This document shows, piece after piece, positions 49,297 through 57,311 of a stretch of 64,000 nucleotides of DNA (positions are counted from its first letter, which is position 1; each line of letters begins with the position of its first letter). The position numbers were made by a program, and so were the translations under genes. The DNA is from Micromonospora mirobrigensis (GTDB taxonomy: Bacteria > Actinomycetota > Actinomycetes > Mycobacteriales > Micromonosporaceae): the NCBI RefSeq assembly GCF_900091555.1, contig NZ_FMCX01000005.1, positions 372,001 through 436,000 of the forward strand, in the 5' to 3' direction. The notes under the pieces were generated by a model. That model saw only the letters and a list, made by a program, of their open reading frames with translations, searched no databases and was not told the origin of the DNA.

Positions 49297-50127
49297 CTAC
49301 CAGCCGAACCCGCTGGCGTACGAGATGTTGGCCAGCACCGCCTGGCCGCTGGTGTTCGGGTGGAAGTAGTCCCAGGTGGAGACCTGGCTCAGCGCGAACG
49401 GGTAGTTGAACACCGCGTTGTCGTCGAAGTCGCAGTTCACGCCGTACGCGAGGCAGGCCTGGGCGAGCTGGGTGTTGTAGTCGACCACCCGCTGGCGTAC
49501 CCGGGCCCGGCGGTCGACGTCGGTCTGGCTGGTGGAGGTGGGGTTCGCCAGCATGGACTGGCAGATCCCGAAGAGCGACCAGGTGGACCGGGCGCTGCTG
49601 CTGTCCTTGCCGACGTACCAGAGGCGGTAGATGTCCGGCACGCTGATCACGGCGACCCGGGCGGTGGGCAGCCCGGCCTTGATCCGGTTCAGTGCGCTGT
49701 CGATGTTGGCCCGGTAGGTGCTCACCGGGGTCATCGTCGACTCCGAGCCGGTGCAGGCGTCGTTCGCGCCGATCAGCATCGTGACGTACTCGACGCCCTG
49801 GCTCACCGCGCTGCCCGCCTGGCCGTACATGTCGGCGGACTTGGCGCCGGTCCGCGCGTCGTTGTGGGTGCGGCCCTGGATCGTCGGGTTGACCGCCCGG
49901 ATGCGCAGGTAGTGGCTGTTGACGCTGGAGTAGTCGCCGGTGCTGAACGACCGGGAGGTGCAGTCGGAGTACCAGCCGCAGGCGTTGAAGCCGCGGGTGA
50001 TGGAGTCACCCATGCTGGCCATCGAGTTGGGCGCGGGGGTGGTGGCGGCCGGGGCGGGGCCGGCGGCGAGCAGGACGAGGGCGGTGGCGCCGGCGAGTGT
50101 GGCGAGCGCGCGTCGGACGAGGGTGAT
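49297..50127 (-). CDS. Secreted SGNH/GDSL-type esterase, apparent ATC start
   Basis: The ~276-residue hydrolase has a Sec signal (VRRALATLAGATALVLLAAG, then PAPAAT). The catalytic GDS motif is SMASMGDSITRGF, the Asn block IGANDACTG and the C-terminal Asp-His in DYFHPNTSG. It likely releases acyl or acetyl groups from extracellular substrates. The start is unusual: a strong GGAGG lies 5 nt before ATC at 50127, and the signal peptide begins exactly there. The only conventional in-frame start upstream is TTG at 50199, which would add 24 residues of hydrophilic sequence before the signal. A sequencing or real ATG-to-ATC change is possible. Confidence 0.85.
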   Translation of the reverse strand: MTLVRRALATLAGATALVLLAAGPAPAATTPAPNSMASMGDSITRGFNACGWYSDCTSRSFSTGDYSSVNSHYLRIRAVNPTIQGRTHNDARTGAKSADMYGQAGSAVSQGVEYVTMLIGANDACTGSESTMTPVSTYRANIDSALNRIKAGLPTARVAVISVPDIYRLWYVGKDSSSARSTWSLFGICQSMLANPTSTSQTDVDRRARVRQRVVDYNTQLAQACLAYGVNCDFDDNAVFNYPFALSQVSTWDYFHPNTSGQAVLANISYASGFGW

Positions 50128-50371
50128 GGTGGCCTCCGGATCGCGGGTGCCGGGAAGCAGCGGTGACCTCAGCGTATGGACATGCGTCGTTGTCCACAAT
50201 GTTGCGGATCGGTTTCATCGGACGGCTGGGTGAATTCGGGCAAACAGAGGTCTTGCTCACGATCTTAAATGTATGAATACTTCAGTCACTCGTCCGGTTC
50301 CCCAGGTCGGTCGGGTAGCCCGAGGCTCGGCCGAACGACCGGGCCCCCATCCCCACCCGGGAGGCTGTTAC

Positions 50372-51427
50372 ATGCGACCCACGAGGTCATCGCTCCGCCG
50401 CGCCGCCACCGCCGCCGTCGCCGGAACCCTGGTCGTCGGCTCGCTGCTGGGCGCCCCCGCCCAGGCCGCGCCCACCGCAGCCGCGTCCCCCGACGCCGCC
50501 GCCACCCTGGCTGCCAAGCTGGGCGACCGCGCCGCCGGCACGTACGCCGACGCCAGTGGCAAGATGGTCGTGGCCGTCACCGACGCCGCCGCCGCCCGCC
50601 AGGTCCGGGCCGCCGGCGCCACCCCCAAGCTGGTCACCCGCGGCGCCGCGCAGCTGGCCAGGGCCACCGCCGAGCTGGACCGCTCGGCGAAGATCCCCGG
50701 CACCGCCTGGTGGACCGACCCGGCCACCAACCAGGTCGTCGTCTCCTACGACAGCACCGTCACCGGCGCCAAGCTGGCGAAGGTGAAGGCCGCCGCGGCC
50801 CGCACCGACGGCGCGGTCCGGCTGGTCTCCGAGGGCGGCGTACTGAGCAAGCGCATCTCCGGCGGCCAGGCCATCTACACCGGTGGCTACCGCTGCTCGC
50901 TGGGCTTCAACGTCCGCAGCAGCTCCGGCGTCTACTACTTCATCACCGCCGGGCACTGCACCAACCTCGGCACCAACTGGTACTCGAACTCCAGCCAGAC
51001 GACCCTGCTCGGCACCCGGGCCGGCACCAGCTTCCCCGGCAACGACTACGGCATCGTCAAGTACAGCAACCAGAGCACCGCCCAGCCGGGCAACGTCTAC
51101 CTGTACAACGGCAGCTACCAGGACATCACCACCTCGGGCAACGCGTACGTCAACCAGTCGGTGAAGCGGTCCGGCAGCACCACCGGCGTGCACAGCGGCA
51201 CGGTGACCGCCACCGGCGCCACCGTGAACTACGCCGAGGGCAGCGTCTCCGGCCTGATCCGCACCACGGTCTGCGCCGAGGGTGGCGACAGCGGCGGCTC
51301 GCTCTTCGCCGGCAGCACCGCCCTGGGCCTCACCTCCGGCGGCAGCGGCAACTGCTCCTCCGGCGGCACCACCTACTTCCAGCCGGTCACCGAGGTGCTC
51401 AGCGTCTACGGCGTGAGCGTCTACTGA
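50372..51427 (+). CDS. Streptogrisin-type S1 serine protease precursor
   Basis: The 351-residue secreted protease has a Sec signal (LRRAATAAVAGTLVVGSLLG, then APAQAA), a propeptide that typically folds and inhibits the enzyme, and a chymotrypsin-like domain. Triad: His195 in ITAGHCTN, Asp225 in FPGNDYGIVKY and Ser307 in GGDSGGSLF. Cys pairs near the His and Ser are those of the family. ATG at 50372 follows GGGAGG; the AT-rich stretch at ~50245-50280 with TTGCTC and AATACT may be its promoter. Such enzymes degrade protein for nutrition. Confidence 0.93.
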   Translation: MRPTRSSLRRAATAAVAGTLVVGSLLGAPAQAAPTAAASPDAAATLAAKLGDRAAGTYADASGKMVVAVTDAAAARQVRAAGATPKLVTRGAAQLARATAELDRSAKIPGTAWWTDPATNQVVVSYDSTVTGAKLAKVKAAAARTDGAVRLVSEGGVLSKRISGGQAIYTGGYRCSLGFNVRSSSGVYYFITAGHCTNLGTNWYSNSSQTTLLGTRAGTSFPGNDYGIVKYSNQSTAQPGNVYLYNGSYQDITTSGNAYVNQSVKRSGSTTGVHSGTVTATGATVNYAEGSVSGLIRTTVCAEGGDSGGSLFAGSTALGLTSGGSGNCSSGGTTYFQPVTEVLSVYGVSVY

Positions 51428-51517
51428 TCGACCCCTCGCGAGCGGGCCGCCGGGCGACCGGCGGCCCGTTGCGCGTACCCGGGACTGGGCGGCCCGCGCC
51501 GGGGTACGTTCCCGGCG

Positions 51518-53113
51518 GTGAGCGCCTCCGAGAAACCGACCGCCGAAGCGTCCGCGTGGGCGCCGCTGCGGATCGCCGCCTTCCGCAGCCTCTGGATCGC
51601 CGTGCTGGCCAGCAACATCGGCACCTGGATGCAGACCGTCGGCGCCCAGTGGCTGCTGGTCGACCAGCCAAACGCGCCCACCCTGGTCTCCCTGGTGCAG
51701 ACCGCCAGCATGCTGCCCGTCCTCCTGCTCGCCCTGCCCGCCGGTGCGCTCGCCGACACCTTCGACCGGCGCCGGCTGCTGATCGGCGTGCAGCTCTTCC
51801 TGGCCACCGTCGGCGTGCTGCTGACCGTGCTGACCGCCGCCGGGCGGATGCCGCCGGCGCTGCTGCTCACCCTCACCTTCGCCCTCGGCGTCGGGCAGGC
51901 GCTCACCCTGCCGGCCTGGCAGGCGGTCATCCCCGAGCTGGTGCCCCGGGCGCAGCTGGTGCACGCCTCCGCGCTCGGCTCGATCAGCGTCAACCTGGCC
52001 CGCTCGGTCGGCCCGGCGGTCGCCGGCGTGCTGGTCGCCCAGGCCGGCGTCGCGGTGGTCTTCGCCGTCAACGCCGTCTCGTTCGTGGTCTTCTCGATCG
52101 CGTTGCTGCGCTGGCGTCCCGACCGGCCGGACGACGACGCCATGCCGGAACGGTTCACCGCCGCGCTGCGCGCCGGCGGTCGGTACGTGCGGCACTCCCC
52201 GGTGGTCCGCCGGATCCTGCTGCGCGCCGCGCTCTTCGTCGTGCCCGGCAGCGCGCTCTGGGCCCTGCTGCCGCTGGTCGCCAACCGCCGCCTCGGCCTG
52301 GGCTCCGGCGGGTACGGCCTGCTGCTCGCCGCCCTCGGCGTCGGCGCGGTGGCCGGCGCGCTGGTGCTGCCCCGGATCCGCCGGGCGCTCTCCGGCAGCC
52401 AGCTGCTGCTGCTCGCCGGGCTGGTCTACGCCGCCGTGCTGCTGGTGCTCGCCCTGGTCCCGGCGCCCGCGCTGGTGATCGCCGCGCTGGTCCCCGCCGG
52501 GCTGGCCTGGATGACCGTGATGTCCAGCATCAACGCCGCCATGCAGCTCTTCCTCCCCGGCTGGGTACGCGCCCGCGGGCTGTCGGTCTACCAGATGGTC
52601 TTCGCCGGCGGGCAGGCGCTGGGCGCGGTCGCCTGGGGCGCGCTCGGCGAGCTGGCCAGCCTGGTGGTGGCGCTGGCGGTGGCCGGCGTGGTGATGGCCC
52701 TCGGCGCGTTGAGCGTGCTGCTCTGGCCGCTGCGCGACACCCGTGGCGTCGACCGGGACCCTGCCGTCTACTGGCCGGAGCCGCACCTGGCGCTGGAGGC
52801 CCACCCGGCCGGCGGCCCGGTGCTGGTCACCGTCTCCTACACCGTGGCGCCCGAACGGCAGGCCGAGTTCGTCGAGGCGATGCGGGCCGTCGGCCGGTCA
52901 CGACGGCGTACCGGGGCGATGCGGTGGGGACTGTTCCGGGCGGGGGAGCGGGCGCACGGCTTCGTCGAGGTCTACCAGGTGCCGTCCTGGGAGGAGCACC
53001 TGCGCCAGCACGGCGGCCGGCTCACCGGCGCCGACCGGGCGGTGGAGGAACGCGCCCGGGCCCTCGTCGACGGCGACGTGCGCGTCCACCACCTGCTCCC
53101 CGCCGAGATGTAA
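51518..53113 (+). CDS. MFS transporter (EntS-like MFS_3) fused to a C-terminal ABM-like domain
   Basis: The 531-residue protein has twelve helices of the enterobactin-exporter-like MFS class (FRSLWIAVLASNIGTWMQTV; LPAGALADTFDRRRLLIG). After residue ~415 comes a soluble ~100-residue domain (GPVLVTVSYTVAPERQAEFV and GAMRWGLFRAGERAHGFVEV, VPSWEEHLRQHGGRLT) of the ferredoxin-like antibiotic-biosynthesis-monooxygenase/dabb type, likely regulatory or substrate-handling. GTG at 51518 has no ribosome site and a possible -10 TACGTT just upstream, so leaderless. The stop TAA is the first triplet of repeat copy 2. Confidence 0.88.
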   Translation: MSASEKPTAEASAWAPLRIAAFRSLWIAVLASNIGTWMQTVGAQWLLVDQPNAPTLVSLVQTASMLPVLLLALPAGALADTFDRRRLLIGVQLFLATVGVLLTVLTAAGRMPPALLLTLTFALGVGQALTLPAWQAVIPELVPRAQLVHASALGSISVNLARSVGPAVAGVLVAQAGVAVVFAVNAVSFVVFSIALLRWRPDRPDDDAMPERFTAALRAGGRYVRHSPVVRRILLRAALFVVPGSALWALLPLVANRRLGLGSGGYGLLLAALGVGAVAGALVLPRIRRALSGSQLLLLAGLVYAAVLLVLALVPAPALVIAALVPAGLAWMTVMSSINAAMQLFLPGWVRARGLSVYQMVFAGGQALGAVAWGALGELASLVVALAVAGVVMALGALSVLLWPLRDTRGVDRDPAVYWPEPHLALEAHPAGGPVLVTVSYTVAPERQAEFVEAMRAVGRSRRRTGAMRWGLFRAGERAHGFVEVYQVPSWEEHLRQHGGRLTGADRAVEERARALVDGDVRVHHLLPAEM

Positions 53114-53164
53114 GCAGGGGCCCCCTGTTAACGCCTCCGGTAGAGCAGGGGCCCCTTCTTAACG
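53111..53164. repeat. Double-palindrome intergenic repeat, copy 2
   Basis: Same element as at 25571: halves TAAGCAGGGGCCCCCTGTTA and AGGGGCCCCTTCTTAACG around a CTCCGGTAGA-type spacer. The TAA at 53111-53113 ends the MFS-ABM gene and the TTA at 53159-53161 is the stop of the convergent DUF998 gene, exactly as in copy 1. Confidence 0.85.
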
Positions 53165-53758
53165 CCGCGCTCGGCGCAGGAGGAGCACCACGAGCAGCGG
53201 ACAGAGCGCCTCGGCGCCGGCCGCCACCCGCTCGGCCAGGCCGATCCGGTCACCGCCGCCGACCAGTTCCGCGGTGAACCAGCCGACCAGGAGCAGCAGC
53301 ACCGCCGCTGCGGTCGTACCCGTGCGGGGGGAGAGTCCGACGGCCTCGGCGGGCGCGCGGCGGCCGGTGCCGGCGAGCGCCGGCCAGAGGGCCAGGGCGC
53401 CGAACGCGAGCGCGGCGGCCGTCGCGTGCGGCGCCGACGAGCCGCCCCCGGCCGGCAGCGGTAGGGCCGCCACCGCGAGGGTGGCCGCGCCGCCGAGGGC
53501 GAGCAGCAGCCGACCCGTCGGGCGTGCGGGCCGCAGCCCGGCCGCCGTGACGAGGTGGCACAGGCCGAGACCGGCCAACGCCGCCGTCATGATCCACCGG
53601 TCGGTCGCGCCGTGCGCGGCGAGGGCGCTGATCGTGCCGGTGACCGCATCGAAGCCGCCGGGCTGGCGGGCGGCCGCCAGCGTCCAGCCGCCGACCAGCA
53701 GCGTCGGGGCGGCCGCGGCGGAGGTCAGGGCCCACGGGGGTACGGCGTGCACCCGCAC
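53159..53758 (-). CDS. DUF998 family membrane protein
   Basis: The 199-residue protein has about six membrane helices with conserved DUF998 features: small-residue-rich first helix, GGFDAVTGTISALAAHGATD and RWIMTAALAGLGLCHLVTAA. Function of the family is unknown; members often sit beside lipid or stress genes. GTG at 53758 is the start; no clear ribosome site. It is bracketed by repeat copy 2 (at its 3' end, which supplies its stop) and copy 3 in inverted orientation 34 nt before its start. Confidence 0.8.
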   Translation of the reverse strand: MRVHAVPPWALTSAAAAPTLLVGGWTLAAARQPGGFDAVTGTISALAAHGATDRWIMTAALAGLGLCHLVTAAGLRPARPTGRLLLALGGAATLAVAALPLPAGGGSSAPHATAAALAFGALALWPALAGTGRRAPAEAVGLSPRTGTTAAAVLLLLVGWFTAELVGGGDRIGLAERVAAGAEALCPLLVVLLLRRARR

Positions 53759-53792
53759 ACCGTACGCGTGCCGGCGCGGCGCTCGGCGCGGT

Positions 53793-53845
53793 GTTAACAG
53801 GGGACCCTTCCTATACCGGAGGCGTTAAGAGGGGGCCCTTCCTTA
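53793..53845. repeat. Double-palindrome intergenic repeat, copy 3 (inverted)
   Basis: Reverse orientation relative to copies 1 and 2: reading the minus strand it begins TAAGGAAGGGCCCCCTCTTA, has CGCCTCCG as spacer and ends with a half TATAGGAAGGGTCCCCTGTTAA. Here it sits in the divergent region between DUF998 and aspS, not at gene ends. Together with copy 2 it flanks the DUF998 gene. Confidence 0.82.
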
Positions 53846-53920
53846 CCCAGCGACCGGGCGGGTGGGGCGGCTGACAGAATGCGGAGGGAAGACGTAGCAG
53901 CAGACGAGGAGACGCAAGCC

Positions 53921-55726
53921 GTGATCCGTACCCACAATGCCGGAAGCCTGCGCGCGGCGGACGCCGGCTCGACGGTGACCCTCGCCGGTTGGGTGGCCCG
54001 CCGGCGCGACCACGGCGGTGTCATCTTCGTCGACCTGCGGGACGCCTCCGGCGTCGTCCAGGTCGTGTTCCGCGAGGAGGACGCGCACGCGCTGCGCAAC
54101 GAGTTCTGCGTGAAGGTCACCGGTGAGGTGACCCGCCGCCCGGAGGGCAACGAGAACCCGGAGCTGCCGACCGGCGAGGTCGAGGTGACTGCCACCGACC
54201 TGGAGGTGCTCTCTGAGGCCGCGCCGCTGCCGCTGCCGGTGGACGACCAGGTCGAGGCCGGCGACGACATCCGGCTGAAGTACCGCTACCTGGACCTGCG
54301 GCGCAGCGGCCCGGCGAAGGCGCTGCGGCTGCGCTCGCGGGCCAGCCAGCTCGCCCGCACCGTGCTGCACGAGCGGGACTTCCTGGAGATCGAGACCCCG
54401 ACGCTGACCCGCTCCACCCCGGAGGGCGCCCGCGACTTCCTGGTCCCGGTCCGCCTCCAGCCGGGCAGCTGGTACGCCCTGCCGCAGTCCCCGCAGCTGT
54501 TCAAGCAGCTGCTGATGGTCGGCGGCATGGAGCGGTACTACCAGATCGCCCGCTGCTACCGGGACGAGGACTTCCGCGCCGACCGGCAGCCGGAGTTCAC
54601 CCAGCTCGACATCGAGATGTCCTTCGTCACCGAGGACGACGTGATCGACCTCGGTGAGGCGATCGTCGCGTCGCTCTGGAAGGACCTGGCCGGCCACGAG
54701 ATCACCCGGCCGATCCCGCGGATCACCTGGCACGACGCGATGGCCCGGTACGGCTCGGACAAGCCGGACCTGCGTTACGCCCTGGAGCTGACCGAGCTGA
54801 CCGACTACCTGCGCGGCACCGAGTTCCGGGTCTTCGCCGGCGCGATCGACGCGGGCGGCTACGTCGGCGCGGTCGTCATGCCGGGCGGCGCAGCGCAGAC
54901 CCGCAAGGAGCTCGACGGCTGGCAGGACTGGGCCAAGGCGCGCGGCGCCAGGGGCCTGGCCTACGTGGTGCTCGACGCCGAGACCGGCGCGCCGCGCGGG
55001 CCGGTGGCGAAGAACCTCTCCGAGGCGCACCTGGCCGGGCTGGCCGACGCGGTCGGCGCGAAGCCGGGCGACGCGGTCTTCTTCGCCGCCGGCGCGCACG
55101 CCCGGGAGGCGCAGGAGCTGCTCGGCGCGGCCCGGATCGAGATCGCCAAGCGGGCCAAGCTGATCGACGAGAGCGCCTGGGCGTTCTGCTGGGTGGTCGA
55201 CGCGCCGATGTTCGAGAAGACGGACGAGGGCGGCTGGACCGCCGTGCACCACCCGTTCACCTCGCCGAACGCCGAGTGGGTGGACCGGTTCGAGGAGGCG
55301 CCGGACCGGGCGCTGGCCTACGCGTACGACATCGTCTGCAACGGCAACGAGATCGGCGGCGGCTCGATCCGTATCCACCGCGGCGACGTGCAGCAGCGGG
55401 TCTTCGACCTGCTCGGCATCACCCCCGACGAGGCGCAGGACAAGTTCGGCTTCCTGCTGGAGGCGTTCAAGTACGGCGCCCCGCCGCACGGCGGCATCGC
55501 CTTCGGCTGGGACCGGGTCTGCATGCTGCTCGCCGGCGCGGACTCGATCCGCGAGGTGATCGCCTTCCCGAAGACCCGGGGCGGCTTCGACCCGCTGACC
55601 GGCGCCCCGACGCCGATCACCGGCCAGCAGCGCGCCGAGGCGGGCATCGACGCCAAGCCGAAGGCGCCCACCGGCCCGCACGCCGGCACCGCCGGCCCGG
55701 CCGCCCCGGTGGCCGACCCGGTCTGA
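53921..55726 (+). CDS. aspS: Aspartate-tRNA ligase (likely non-discriminating)
   Basis: The 601-residue bacterial-type class II synthetase has an N-terminal OB fold (VTLAGWVARRRDHGGVIFVD), motif 2 YYQIARCYRDEDFRADRQPE with FTQLDIEMSFV, the bacterial GAD insertion, and motif 3 GGIAFGWDRVCML. GTG at 53921 begins the conserved sequence, with GAGGAG 10-16 nt upstream. Many actinobacteria lack AsnRS, so this enzyme may also load tRNA-Asn for amidotransferase; the window does not show gatCAB, so this is inferred. The last ~40 residues are an Ala/Pro-rich tail. Confidence 0.95.
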   Translation: MIRTHNAGSLRAADAGSTVTLAGWVARRRDHGGVIFVDLRDASGVVQVVFREEDAHALRNEFCVKVTGEVTRRPEGNENPELPTGEVEVTATDLEVLSEAAPLPLPVDDQVEAGDDIRLKYRYLDLRRSGPAKALRLRSRASQLARTVLHERDFLEIETPTLTRSTPEGARDFLVPVRLQPGSWYALPQSPQLFKQLLMVGGMERYYQIARCYRDEDFRADRQPEFTQLDIEMSFVTEDDVIDLGEAIVASLWKDLAGHEITRPIPRITWHDAMARYGSDKPDLRYALELTELTDYLRGTEFRVFAGAIDAGGYVGAVVMPGGAAQTRKELDGWQDWAKARGARGLAYVVLDAETGAPRGPVAKNLSEAHLAGLADAVGAKPGDAVFFAAGAHAREAQELLGAARIEIAKRAKLIDESAWAFCWVVDAPMFEKTDEGGWTAVHHPFTSPNAEWVDRFEEAPDRALAYAYDIVCNGNEIGGGSIRIHRGDVQQRVFDLLGITPDEAQDKFGFLLEAFKYGAPPHGGIAFGWDRVCMLLAGADSIREVIAFPKTRGGFDPLTGAPTPITGQQRAEAGIDAKPKAPTGPHAGTAGPAAPVADPV

Positions 55727-55741
55727 TCCCTGGCCTCACCG

Positions 55742-55772
55742 AACGGCCCGCGTCATGATGACGCGGGCCGTT
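55742..55772 (+). terminator. Palindromic terminator after aspS
   Basis: AACGGCCCGCGTCAT (55742-55756) pairs perfectly with 55758-55772, followed by TTCGG, 15 nt after the aspS stop. A short U-tract end makes this a rather classical terminator. Confidence 0.85.
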
Positions 55773-55792
55773 TCGGTCTTCGGGGGGATGTC

Positions 55793-56602
55793 ATGACGTT
55801 GCTCGTGGTGGGGGCCAGCGGGTTCCTCGGCGCCGAGGTGTGCCGGCAGGCGGTCGCGGCGGGGCGGCGGGTGGTCGGCACGTACCACTCGAACCCGAAC
55901 GCGGCGCCGGGGGTCGAGGCCCGCCGGCTGGACGTCACCGACCGGGCCGCGGTGCGTGCGCTGCTGACCGGGGTACGCCCCGACGCCGTTGTCGCCACCC
56001 CCTACCGGTACGACGACTGGCGGGTCACCGCGGACGGGGCGGCCCATGTGGCGTACGCCGCCGCGCAGGTGGGGGCCCGGCTGGTGCACCTGTCCAGCGA
56101 CGCGCTGCACGCCGGGCGGCCGACGCCCTACCGGGACGACGACGTGCCGACGCCGATCCACGCGTACGGCGCGGCGAAGGCGGCGGCGGAGACGGCGGTG
56201 CGGGCGATCGACCCGGCGGCGGCGCTGGTGCGGACGTCGCTGATCCTGGGGGAGGGGAGCAAGCAGATCCAGCTCTGCCGGGACGCCCTCGCCGGTCGGG
56301 CGGTGCTCTTCACCGACGAGCTGCGCTGCCCGGTCGACGTGTCGGACCTGGCCGCCGCGGTGCTGGAGCTGGTGTCCGGCGACCACGCCGGGCTGCTCAA
56401 CGTGGCCGGTCCGGAGGCGGTCAGCCGGGCGGAGCTGGGGCTGCTGGTGGCCCGCCGGTTCGGCCTGGACACCGCCGCCCTCAAGACCACCACCACGACC
56501 GCCGCCGGCCCGCCTCGGCCCACCGACGTACGCCTGGACTCCTCCCGCGCCGCCGGCCTGCTCCGGACCCGGCTGCGCGGGGTCACCGAACTGCTCGGCT
56601 GA
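55793..56602 (+). CDS. RmlD-like NAD(P)-dependent reductase (extended SDR)
   Basis: The 269-residue protein resembles dTDP-4-dehydrorhamnose reductase: cofactor motif LLVVGASGFLGAEVCRQAV, LVHLSSDALHAGRPTPYRD and the catalytic YxxxK in IHAYGAAKAAAETAV. No other sugar-nucleotide genes are nearby, so a rhamnose role is doubtful and it may act on another substrate. ATG at 55793 follows GGGGGGATG. A gene with an ArsR-type regulator and MFS pump follows after a large operator. Confidence 0.82.
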   Translation: MTLLVVGASGFLGAEVCRQAVAAGRRVVGTYHSNPNAAPGVEARRLDVTDRAAVRALLTGVRPDAVVATPYRYDDWRVTADGAAHVAYAAAQVGARLVHLSSDALHAGRPTPYRDDDVPTPIHAYGAAKAAAETAVRAIDPAAALVRTSLILGEGSKQIQLCRDALAGRAVLFTDELRCPVDVSDLAAAVLELVSGDHAGLLNVAGPEAVSRAELGLLVARRFGLDTAALKTTTTTAAGPPRPTDVRLDSSRAAGLLRTRLRGVTELLG

Positions 56603-56626
56603 GCCGGCGCGTCTGCTTCCGGACTG

Positions 56627-56671
56627 GTGCACACTTTCTGTGCACAACTATTGTGCACAGAAAGTGTGCAC
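56627..56671 (+). promoter_or_regulatory. Perfect 45-nt palindrome at the ArsR/MFS promoter
   Basis: 21-nt arms (56627-56647 and 56651-56671), reading GTGCACACTTTCTGTGCACA plus one base on the left, are perfectly complementary around CTA. Each arm holds nested GTGCAC-N5-7-GTGCAC palindromes. A promoter TTGTGC (56651-56656), 18 nt, TATTGT (56675-56680) overlaps it and would start the mRNA at the ArsR ATG. Confidence 0.8.
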
Positions 56672-56687
56672 ACCTATTGTGGATGCC

Positions 56688-57311
56688 ATGGAGCACGAGA
56701 AGAAGCCCCCGCCGCGGAAGGTACGCATCGACCACCGGCAGGTCCGGGTGCTGGCGCACCCGATCCGGATGCGGGTGGTGGGCGCGCTGCGGGTCAACGG
56801 CCCGTCCACCGCCACCGCGCTGGCCGAGCTGCTCGCCACCAACACCGGCGCGACCAGCTACCACCTGCGGCAACTCGCCGAGGTGGGGCTGGTCGTCGAG
56901 GACCCGAGCCTGGGCACCGGGCGGCAGCGGTTCTGGCGGGCCGCGCACGACGTCACCAGCTGGGAGCCCAGCGACTTCGACGACGACCCGGACGCCCGGG
57001 CCGCGATCGAGTGGATCGAGGACGACCAGTTCCGGTACCTGACCCAGCACGCCGAGCAGTGGTTCGCCCACCGGCACGAATGGTCCCCACAGTGGCGCGA
57101 CGCGTTCGGCATGGGCGACGCCTTCCTGACGCTGCCCGCCGACCGGCTGGTTGCCCTCAGGGAGGAGATGTGGCAGGTGCTCATGCGCTACCGCGACGAG
57201 TCCGACCCCGCCGTACCCGGCGCTGAGCAGGTGCAGATCTACCTCACCACCCTGCCGATGCTCAACGGTTCGCGGCTCGCCGTTCCGCCATCCGCCGAGG
57301 AGCAGCCGTGA
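56688..57311 (+). CDS. ArsR-family winged-helix regulator with C-terminal sensory domain
   Basis: The 207-residue protein has the ArsR/HTH_20 fold near the N-terminus (RQVRVLAHPIRMRVVGALRV, TNTGATSYHLRQLAEVGLVV, GRQRFWRAAHDVTSW) without metal-binding cysteines in the helix. The longer C-terminal half (WIEDDQFRYLTQHAEQWF and beyond) may bind a drug. ATG at 56688 fits a leaderless mRNA from the adjacent promoter. It overlaps the MFS pump gene by 4 nt, so the pair is a coupled resistance cassette with autoregulation through the 45-nt palindrome. Confidence 0.85.
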   Translation: MEHEKKPPPRKVRIDHRQVRVLAHPIRMRVVGALRVNGPSTATALAELLATNTGATSYHLRQLAEVGLVVEDPSLGTGRQRFWRAAHDVTSWEPSDFDDDPDARAAIEWIEDDQFRYLTQHAEQWFAHRHEWSPQWRDAFGMGDAFLTLPADRLVALREEMWQVLMRYRDESDPAVPGAEQVQIYLTTLPMLNGSRLAVPPSAEEQP

